Shown here: piece after piece, positions 1 to 5,203 of the stretch | How positions within the stretch are numbered: the first letter of the stretch is position 1 | Layout of the letters: every line of letters starts with the position of its first letter | Assembly: GCA_021792815.1 (NCBI GenBank) | Contig: JAJYTX010000252.1 | Coordinates: forward strand, 1-5,203 | Source: Pseudomonadota bacterium | Lineage (GTDB): Bacteria; Pseudomonadota; Gammaproteobacteria; Steroidobacterales; Steroidobacteraceae | Direction: 5' to 3' | Length of the DNA stretch: 5,203 bases | The notes under the pieces: model-generated | Seen by the model: the letters and a program-made list of their open reading frames with translations, nothing else | Told to the model about the DNA's origin: nothing | Database searches by the model: none | Made by a program: the position numbers and the translations under genes

Positions 1-1425
1 GATCCGGCAGGGGTGAGCGACGTCGTGTTGGAAGCCGCGATCACCACGATCATGGACCTCGAGGATTCGGTGTCCACGGTGGACGTCGAGGACAAGGTGC
101 TCGCGTACCGCAACTGGCTGGGACTGATCCAGGGCACCCTGACGGCGGAGTTTCCCAAGGGCGGTGGCACGGTCCACCGTCACCTCAACCGGGAGCGCAC
201 CTACACCGACCCGTCGGGCCGGCCCCTGGTGCTGCCGGGGCGCAGCCTGATGCTGGTGCGCAACGTCGGCTCCCTGCTGGCGAGCGACGCGGTCCGCCTG
301 AAAGACGGCAGCCCGGTGCCGGAGAGCATGCTCGATGCCGTGATCACCTCGCTGATCGCCTTGCATGACCTGAAAGGCGGGCGCGAGCTGCGCAACAGCC
401 GCACCGGCTCGATCTACATCGTCAAGCCGAAGATGCACGGGCCCGGGGAAGTGGCGTTCGCCAACGAGCTGTTCGGCCGCGTCGAGGATCTGCTCGGCCT
501 GGCGCGCTTCACCCTCAAGATGGGCATCATGGACGAGGAGCGGCGCACGACCGTCAACCTCAAGGAATGCATCCGCGCCGCCCGCAGCAGGGTGGTCTTC
601 ATCAACACCGGATTCCTCGATCGCACCGGCGACGAGATCCACACCTCGATGGAAGCCGGGCCGATGATCCGCAAGGGCGACATGAAAGGCGCCGTCTGGA
701 TCAAGGCGTACGAGGACTGGAACGTCGACATCGGCCTCGCCTGCGGACTGCGCGGGCGGGCGCAGATCGGCAAGGGCATGTGGGCGATGCCGGACCGGAT
801 GGCCGACATGCTCGCCGCGAAGATCGCTCATCCGCAGGCCGGCGCCAACACGGCCTGGGTGCCCTCGCCGACGGCGGCGACGCTGCATGCCCTGCACTAT
901 CATCAGGTCGATGCCGCGGCGCGCCAGGCGCAGCTCAAGTCCCGCGCCCGCGCCCGGCTCGAGGACATTCTGACCATCCCCGTGGCTGCCGCCGCCGATT
1001 GGCCGGCCGCGGCCATCCAGGAGGAGCTCGACAACAACGCCCAGGGCATCCTCGGCTACGTGGTGCGCTGGATCGATCAGGGCATCGGCTGCTCAAAGGT
1101 TCCCGACATCCACAACATCGGGCTGATGGAGGACCGGGCGACGCTGCGCATCTCGAGCCAGCACATCGCCAACTGGCTGCATCACGGCGTCTGCACGGCC
1201 GAGCAGGTGCGGGCGACCCTGAAGCGCATGGCGGCCGTGGTCGACGCCCAGAACGCCGCCGATCCGGCCTACCGGCCGATGGCCGCGGACTTCGAGCGCA
1301 GCGTCGCCTTCCAGGCCGCCTGCGACCTGGTGTTCAAAGGCCGTCAGCAACCCAACGGCTACACGGAACTGATCCTGCAGCGCGGTCGTCTCGAGGTGAA
1401 GCGGCAGTCGGGGCGCAGGCAGTAG
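1..1425 (+). CDS. glcB: Malate synthase G, C-terminal ~65% (5' end cut by window edge)
   Basis: This enzyme condenses glyoxylate with acetyl-CoA to give malate in the cytoplasm, in the glyoxylate and glycolate pathways. The frame is open from base 1 and begins DPAG followed by VSDVVLEAA, which continues the family's internal sequence. The GTG at 13 is therefore an internal valine, not a start. About 474 residues are visible, and roughly 250 are missing compared with the 723-residue E. coli enzyme. Family landmarks occur in order: RNVG with the likely glyoxylate-binding Arg (bases 259-261), [10 protein letters not shown] with the Mg-binding Glu (535-537), [13 protein letters not shown] with the Mg-binding Asp (619-621), then [20 protein letters not shown], carrying the conserved Cys (1090-1092) and the catalytic base Asp equivalent to E. 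coli D631 (1132-1134). The frame is intact to the TAG stop, with no frameshift. The extreme C-terminus (after NGYTE) looks divergent. Identity is very secure; residue equivalences are from memory of the E. coli enzyme. Confidence 0.97.
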   Translation, partial: DPAGVSDVVLEAAITTIMDLEDSVSTVDVEDKVLAYRNWLGLIQGTLTAEFPKGGGTVHRHLNRERTYTDPSGRPLVLPGRSLMLVRNVGSLLASDAVRLKDGSPVPESMLDAVITSLIALHDLKGGRELRNSRTGSIYIVKPKMHGPGEVAFANELFGRVEDLLGLARFTLKMGIMDEERRTTVNLKECIRAARSRVVFINTGFLDRTGDEIHTSMEAGPMIRKGDMKGAVWIKAYEDWNVDIGLACGLRGRAQIGKGMWAMPDRMADMLAAKIAHPQAGANTAWVPSPTAATLHALHYHQVDAAARQAQLKSRARARLEDILTIPVAAAADWPAAAIQEELDNNAQGILGYVVRWIDQGIGCSKVPDIHNIGLMEDRATLRISSQHIANWLHHGVCTAEQVRATLKRMAAVVDAQNAADPAYRPMAADFERSVAFQAACDLVFKGRQQPNGYTELILQRGRLEVKRQSGRRQ

Positions 1426-1435
1426 AGACCGGTCG

Positions 1436-1463
1436 GCGGGGGGCGCGATGGAGCGCCGCCCGC
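1436..1463. terminator. GC-rich hairpin in the glcB / small-gene convergent gap
   Basis: The arms GCGGG-G-GGCGC and GCGCC-G-CCCGC form a 10-bp stem with one G:G mismatch around a 6-nt loop, starting 10 bp after the glcB stop. It lies between two convergent genes, where a bidirectional terminator would be expected. No T-tract follows on either strand, so it is not a classical intrinsic terminator. It could be a 3'-end stabilising structure or chance pairing in GC-rich DNA. Confidence 0.35.
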
Positions 1464-1518
1464 GCGAGCGCTGAACCGGGCGCGGGCGATCGCAGGCGGA
1501 AAACGCCGGGACGCGGCC

Positions 1519-1752
1519 TCAGCCGTCCGTGCGCGCGGTGCGGGCCTTCTGCCGCCAGCGGCGCAGCGCCACGAGGCTCCAGACCGCCTCGACGAGACCG
1601 AACGGCCAGGCGCCCTGCAGGAACCCGTAGATCGAGCCCAGGGCGCACGCCACGGCAAAACCGAGGATGCACAGCGGGTGGCGGTCTTCGATCGCATAGA
1701 ACACCAGCATCGCGGTCACGGCGATCAGGCCGAACAGGGTGAGGGGACTCAT
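1519..1752 (-). CDS. Small two-helix inner-membrane protein, function unknown
   Basis: A 77-residue protein that I cannot assign to a named family. It has a hydrophobic segment at residues 4-21, a short polar turn (EDRHP, 22-26) and a second hydrophobic stretch at about 27-46. An amphipathic or partly buried region with FGLVEAVWSLVALRRW (51-66) and a basic tail follow, so the C-terminus is probably cytoplasmic. The final VEAVWS..ALRRW pattern resembles conserved small proteobacterial membrane proteins I have seen, but this is recollection, not a search. The ATG at 1752 is preceded by AGGA about 9 nt upstream, an acceptable ribosome binding site. The gene lies 93 bp downstream of the CDF exporter on the same strand, so co-transcription is possible, and it converges on glcB. 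The hydrophobic pattern, ribosome site and placement support a real gene. Confidence 0.75.
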   Translation of the reverse strand: MSPLTLFGLIAVTAMLVFYAIEDRHPLCILGFAVACALGSIYGFLQGAWPFGLVEAVWSLVALRRWRQKARTARTDG

Positions 1753-1825
1753 GCGGGGTGATCCTGCGCCGCGGCGGGAGGCGCGATGATGCGCCTGCGG
1801 CGCGCGGTCTGGCGAGGCGTTGTGC

Positions 1826-1847
1826 GATCGGGCGGCATGCGCCGATC
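1826..1847. terminator. Hairpin at the end of the CDF gene
   Basis: The sequence can fold as GATCGG-(G)-CG, a 5-nt loop GCATG, then CGCCGATC: an 8-bp stem with one bulge. It overlaps the CDF stop codon and precedes the small membrane-protein gene on the minus strand. No T-run follows, so efficient termination is doubtful. It might attenuate read-through into the downstream gene or protect the 3' end. Confidence 0.3.
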
Positions 1848-2853
1848 ACGCCTGGTGACAGCGGTACTCGCCTTCATCGAGGCATTGTCCGCCTTCGAGC
1901 TGCACCGTCGCGTGCGTGATGCCATGCCGATCGCGCAGGCGCTCGAGGATGTGCTGCAGGACGCGCTGCGGATCCCAGTGCGCATCGACCGTCGCATGCA
2001 GGGTCACCACCGGCAGTTCCCCGGTCAATGACCAGACATGCAGGTGATGCACATTGCGCACGCCGGGCAGCTGCTCGAGATCGCGAGCGATGTACTCGGG
2101 CTCGGCCCTGTGCGGCGTGCCCTGCAGCAGCACGTGCCCGGCCTCGCGCGTCAGTCTCCAGCCGGAGCGCAGGATCAGCAGCGACACGACAATGGAGAAC
2201 ATCGGATCCGCGACGCGCCAGCCGAACGCCAGGATCAGCAGCGCCGCGCCGGCTGCGGCGGCCGAGCCGAGCAGGTCACTGGCCACATGGGCGCGGGCGC
2301 CGCGCTCGTTGAGGGAACGGGCGCCGGACAGCGTGATGAAAGCGGCGAGATTGGCGAGGCCGCCGAGGAGCGCGATGAGCAGCATCAGCCTGCCATCGAC
2401 CGCGGGCGGGGCGAGCAGACGACGCACCGCCTCGATCATCACCCCGATCGAGAGGGCGAGCAGAATCAGGCCATTGGTGTACGCAGCCAGCGTCTGGTAG
2501 CGACTCGATCCATAGGTGTGCCGTGCGTCGGGCGGGCGTCGGCTGGCCTGGAGGGCGAGGACGGCGAGCACGATCGAGCCGCAGTCCGCCAGCATGTGAC
2601 CGGCCTCGGCGAGCAGCGCAATCGAATTGGCGAGCCATCCCCCAGCGGCCTCGACGGCGGTAAAGGCCAGGAGAATGCTGAGGGTGACCAGCAGACGGCG
2701 CTCGCTGGCGCCATGGCCGTGATCGAGAGGCGCTGCGTGATCCTGCCCGTGCGCATGGGCATGAGCATGCGCTGGCCCCCGCCCGTGATCCGCGCTCCGC
2801 CCGGCGGCAGGCTGTGGATCAGGACGAGCGGGAGGCGAGGGGTCGTGCGGCAT
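1846..2853 (-). CDS. Cation diffusion facilitator (Zn/Cd/Co efflux), CzcD/ZitB-like
   Basis: A 335-residue inner-membrane metal/proton antiporter expected to export Zn2+ and possibly Cd2+ or Co2+ from the cytoplasm. Residues 1-50 form a disordered, histidine-rich cytoplasmic tail, with eight His between 23 and 47 including HAHAHAH. Six membrane segments follow (about 54-230). The transport site is visible as two HxxxD motifs: H86/D90 in AEAGHMLAD and H189/D193 in AHVASDLLGS. This HD-HD arrangement is that of zinc-type members such as ZitB. The C-terminal cytoplasmic domain (about 235-335) contains the family VHHLHVWSLTGELPV segment and ends with Cys324 and Cys332-His333, possible extra metal ligands. 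The ATG is supported by AGGA 5 nt upstream. The gene is divergent from a merR gene and has a 19-bp-spacer promoter, so metal-induced activation by that regulator is likely. Family is secure; the exact metal is inferred. Confidence 0.95.
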   Translation of the reverse strand: MPHDPSPPARPDPQPAAGRSADHGRGPAHAHAHAHGQDHAAPLDHGHGASERRLLVTLSILLAFTAVEAAGGWLANSIALLAEAGHMLADCGSIVLAVLALQASRRPPDARHTYGSSRYQTLAAYTNGLILLALSIGVMIEAVRRLLAPPAVDGRLMLLIALLGGLANLAAFITLSGARSLNERGARAHVASDLLGSAAAAGAALLILAFGWRVADPMFSIVVSLLILRSGWRLTREAGHVLLQGTPHRAEPEYIARDLEQLPGVRNVHHLHVWSLTGELPVVTLHATVDAHWDPQRVLQHILERLRDRHGITHATVQLEGGQCLDEGEYRCHQA

Positions 2854-2879
2854 GGGGGTCCTGGGAGGGGGCGGTGCCC

Positions 2880-2908
2880 TTGAGCCGCCCGGCCTGGGGT
2901 TCTATCCT
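2880..2908 (+). promoter_or_regulatory. Candidate merR promoter, interleaved with the CDF promoter
   Basis: TTGAGC (2880-2885) and TATCCT (2903-2908) are separated by 17 bp. The -10 box occupies nearly the same base pairs as the CDF -10 on the opposite strand. The predicted start near 2915 falls inside the operator, so the bound regulator should repress its own gene. The GC-rich surroundings make this pair stand out, but it has not been mapped. Confidence 0.55.
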
Positions 2909-2914
2909 AGAACC
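2898..2914. repeat. Perfect 7-bp inverted repeat over both -10 boxes
   Basis: GGTTCTA-TCC-TAGAACC is a perfect palindrome with a 3-bp spacer, centred on base 2906, 15 bp from the centre of the MerR operator and overlapping its left edge. It covers the -10 elements of both divergent promoters. It could be a second protein-binding site, an extension of the MerR site, or coincidence arising from overlapping -10 sequences. Confidence 0.6.
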
Positions 2915-2934
2915 TCTAGTCACTGGAGCTTCAA
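2904..2934 (-). promoter_or_regulatory. MerR-type promoter of the CDF exporter gene
   Basis: On the minus strand, TTGAAG (-35, 2929-2934) and TAGGAT (-10, 2904-2909) are separated by exactly 19 bp. This spacing is longer than the usual 17 bp and is the hallmark of promoters that MerR-family activators untwist. A dyad operator fills the spacer. Transcription would begin near 2897, giving a leader of about 45 nt before the CDF start codon. Confidence 0.8.
2910..2932. promoter_or_regulatory. MerR-family operator dyad
   Basis: An imperfect 23-bp inverted repeat is centred on base 2921, with core CTCTAGT-C-ACTGGAG. Nine of eleven position pairs match; the exceptions are 2917/2925 and 2913/2929. 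It sits between the -35 and -10 of the CDF promoter and just downstream of the merR -10. The core resembles operators of Zn/Cd/Pb-responsive MerR proteins (ZntR, CadR, PbrR class). Binding would repress merR and poise or activate the exporter promoter. Confidence 0.78.
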
Positions 2935-2936
2935 GC

Positions 2937-3383
2937 ATGCGCGGTAACCCGATGCCGATCGGCGAACTCGCCCGTACGGTCGGCTGCAAAGTCCAGACCA
3001 TCCGATATTACGAGCAGATCGGGATGTTGCCGGCACCGATCCGTACGGCGGGCGGGCAGCGGCGCTACGCGGAAGCGCATCGCCAGAAGCTGAGCTTCAT
3101 CCGGCATGCGCGCGAGCTGGGTTTCCCGCTGCCGGCGATCCGTGAGCTGATGGCGCTGAGCGGTCACGAGGACTCCGACTGCGCGCGGGCGGACCAGATC
3201 GCCGCCCGGCAGCTCGAGGCGGTCAATCGCCGCATCGACATGCTGACCTGCCTGCGGGGTGAGCTCGAGCGGATGCTGACCCATCGGCAGGGGCATCGGA
3301 TCCGTGACTGCCGGGTCATTGCGACGCTCGCCGATCACGGCCTGTGCCGCCAGGCGCATCACGCCGAATCGGCCGACGGCTGA
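2937..3383 (+). CDS. MerR-family metal-responsive regulator (ZntR/CadR/PbrR-like)
   Basis: A 148-residue cytoplasmic DNA-binding dimer that probably senses a divalent metal and controls the divergent CDF exporter. Residues 6-75 form the winged-helix domain with the classic IGELAR...TIRYYEQIGMLP...GGQRRY pattern. Residues about 82-115 form the dimer coiled coil. Cys82 opens the coiled coil at the position of ZntR Cys79, where monovalent sensors such as CueR have Ser; this favours Zn/Cd/Pb. The metal loop region is HRQGHRIRDCRVI, with Cys125 present but Arg117 where the first loop Cys normally lies. His116, His120, His134, Cys137 and His141-142 could be ligands. ATG 2937 was chosen because GGAG (2925-2928) lies 8 nt upstream. 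ATG 2952, giving MPIGELAR, is a plausible alternative with no clear ribosome site. Starting upstream of 2937 would read through the promoter and operator. Confidence 0.93.
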   Translation: MRGNPMPIGELARTVGCKVQTIRYYEQIGMLPAPIRTAGGQRRYAEAHRQKLSFIRHARELGFPLPAIRELMALSGHEDSDCARADQIAARQLEAVNRRIDMLTCLRGELERMLTHRQGHRIRDCRVIATLADHGLCRQAHHAESADG

Positions 3384-3384
3384 G

Positions 3385-4442
<1,058 letters not shown>

Positions 4443-4488
4443 GCGCCCGCGCGCCGCGGCCTCGCGCGACACGTCCGAGGAGGACACA

Positions 4489-4517
4489 ACTCTACTGGAC
4501 CAACCGTTCCCATTCAA
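4489..4517 (-). promoter_or_regulatory. Candidate sigma-70 promoter for the aldo/keto reductase
   Basis: On the minus strand, TTGAAT (-35, 4512-4517) and TAGAGT (-10, 4489-4494) are separated by exactly 17 bp. They lie in the least GC-rich patch of the 308-bp divergent region 4381-4688. Predicted transcription starts near 4482, giving a leader of about 100 nt before ATG 4380. Each box matches the consensus at four of six positions. Confidence 0.5.
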
Positions 4518-4604
4518 TCGAGGCGTGGTACGCCCGGCCGCCGGCGCGTGCGCGATCAACAGGCGGTCGGCGCCGCGTGCCCGCCATCGGCGCCGGAGGT
4601 GGCG

Positions 4605-4613
4605 TGGTACAGT
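4605..4613 (+). promoter_or_regulatory. Candidate extended -10 promoter for the AhpD-like gene
   Basis: TGG-TACAGT matches the extended -10 pattern TGnTAnnnT. No good -35 box lies 17 bp upstream (CATCGG there). Transcription would start near 4620 with a leader of about 69 nt. The rest of the divergent region, roughly 4520-4600, shows no coding potential or clear motif that I can identify. Confidence 0.35.
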
Positions 4614-4677
4614 GGCGGGCCATGCACTGTCCGATGGGCCGGCCGGGTCTGCTGCGGGCGCGGTGGCGTCATTCGCT

Positions 4678-4682
4678 GGAGG
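4678..4682 (+). promoter_or_regulatory. Strong Shine-Dalgarno site fixing the AhpD-like start
   Basis: GGAGG lies 6 nt before ATG 4689. It is the strongest ribosome binding site in the window and decides the start in preference to an out-of-frame ATG at 4622. Confidence 0.8.
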
Positions 4683-4688
4683 TTCCCG

Positions 4689-5203
4689 ATGCGCCTGGTG
4701 AGCGGCAAGCCTGAGACGAGCTATCCATGGCTTCTGCGCCTGTTCTTCTGGAAGCAGCGGCGTACCTATGGGCGGGTGCTCGATCCGAGCCTGCTCTGGG
4801 GGCGATCGCCCTGGGTGTTCGCGGCCCTGGCGCTGCTGTACGGCGCCCTGGACCGGCGTTCCTCGCCGATGTCCCCGGCACTGCGCTCGCTGATCACGGT
4901 GCGTGTCTCGCAGATCAACCACTGCGCGTTCTGCGTCGACGTGAACAGCGCGACACTGCATCGTCGTGGCGTGTCCCTCGAGAAGATCGCTGAGCTTGCC
5001 GAGTGGCGCTCGAGCACGCTGTTCGATGCGCAGGAGCGCCTCGCGCTCGAATACGCCGAGGCCATGACACTCAATCGGGTCGACGATGCGCTGCGTGAGC
5101 GCCTCAAACGACACTGGAGCGACGACTTCATCGTGGAGGTGACCGCCCTCGTCGCCTTTCAGAATCTCTCGTCCAAGTTCAACGCGGCGCTCGACGTGCC
5201 CGC
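4689..5203 (+). CDS. AhpD/carboxymuconolactone-decarboxylase-like protein (3' end cut by window edge)
   Basis: Translation from ATG 4689 stays open to the window edge, giving 171 residues; probably only a short C-terminal tail is missing. Residues about 60-170 form a CMD/AhpD-type helical domain. The line LRSLITVRVSQINHCAFCVDVNSATL (66-90) carries the redox CxxC pair Cys79 and Cys82. In AhpD this pair reduces peroxidatic partners and a His follows four residues after the second Cys; here that position is Asn86. The segment FDAQERLALEYAEAMTLNRVDDALRERLKRHWSDDFIVEVTALVAFQNLSSKFNAAL matches the family's second half. The N-terminal 59 residues (basic, with a hydrophobic stretch WVFAALALLYGAL at 42-54) precede the domain. 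A GGAGG site supports the start. It is divergent from the reductase gene. Family is confident; peroxidase or any other catalytic activity is not established. Confidence 0.9.
   Translation, partial: MRLVSGKPETSYPWLLRLFFWKQRRTYGRVLDPSLLWGRSPWVFAALALLYGALDRRSSPMSPALRSLITVRVSQINHCAFCVDVNSATLHRRGVSLEKIAELAEWRSSTLFDAQERLALEYAEAMTLNRVDDALRERLKRHWSDDFIVEVTALVAFQNLSSKFNAALDVP

Noticed and set aside
13..15. GTG at 13 as the start of a 470-residue protein
   Set aside because: The frame is open to base 1 and the residues before GTG (DPAG) continue malate synthase G. The gene starts upstream of the window.
567..1742. Long plus-strand reading frame of 391 codons overlapping glcB
   Set aside because: Its translation is Arg/Gly/Pro/Ala-rich low-complexity sequence, typical of an alternative frame in GC-rich DNA, and it overlaps the secure glcB gene.
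1334..1849. Minus-strand 171-codon frame across the end of glcB and the small membrane gene
   Set aside because: It is a shifted frame of two better-supported genes, rich in Arg and Pro, with no recognisable motif.
2038..2883. Plus-strand 281-codon frame antisense to the CDF gene
   Set aside because: The opposite strand encodes an unmistakable CDF transporter. This frame has no domain, no ribosome site and a composition typical of antisense shadows.
2814..2936. N-terminal extension of the MerR protein to an upstream ATG at 2814
   Set aside because: It would start inside the CDF coding region and translate through both promoters and the operator. The MerR fold begins only after 2937.
4622..4714. 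A 30-codon reading frame (MHCPMGRP...) overlapping the AhpD-like start
   Set aside because: It has no ribosome site, starts almost at the predicted transcription start and has no recognisable feature. A regulatory upstream peptide cannot be excluded but has no support.

Overview
The window is a GC-rich chromosomal stretch of the kind found in Proteobacteria. The glyoxylate-cycle enzyme malate synthase G, a zinc-type efflux pump paired with a MerR regulator, and an AhpD-like protein point that way, perhaps to a gammaproteobacterium. No 16S or other marker is present, so genus cannot be named. I see no insertion sequence, phage gene, CRISPR array, tRNA or rRNA. The content looks like ordinary chromosomal metabolism and stress genes rather than an accessory island.

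Layout from left to right. (1) Bases 1-1425 (+): the C-terminal two thirds of malate synthase G (glcB), cut by the left window edge. (2) 1426-1518: convergent gap with an imperfect hairpin. (3) 1519-1752 (-): a 77-residue two-helix membrane protein of unknown function. (4) 1846-2853 (-): a cation diffusion facilitator (CDF) exporter with a histidine-rich N-terminus and two HxxxD metal-site motifs. (5) 2854-2936: a compact divergent control region. The CDF promoter has the 19-bp spacer typical of MerR-activated promoters, carries a dyad operator, and is interleaved with a promoter for the regulator. (6) 2937-3383 (+): a MerR-family metal sensor. (7) 3391-4380 (-): an aldo/keto reductase, convergent with merR and separated from it by 7 bp. 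(8) 4381-4688: a 308-bp divergent intergenic region with candidate promoters for both flanking genes. (9) 4689 to the right edge (+): an AhpD/carboxymuconolactone-decarboxylase-like protein, almost complete but without its stop codon.

The clearest functional unit is the merR-CDF pair. The sensor probably represses its own promoter and, when loaded with a divalent metal such as Zn, Cd or Pb, activates efflux. The small membrane protein lies 93 bp downstream of the CDF gene on the same strand and might be co-transcribed with it. The reductase and the AhpD-like protein are divergently arranged and might both serve oxidative or carbonyl stress, but this is context only.

I did not find an undescribed multi-gene system. 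The most interesting details are the interleaved merR/CDF promoters with a second palindrome over both -10 boxes, the missing first cysteine in the sensor's metal-binding loop, and the His-to-Asn change in the AhpD-like motif.
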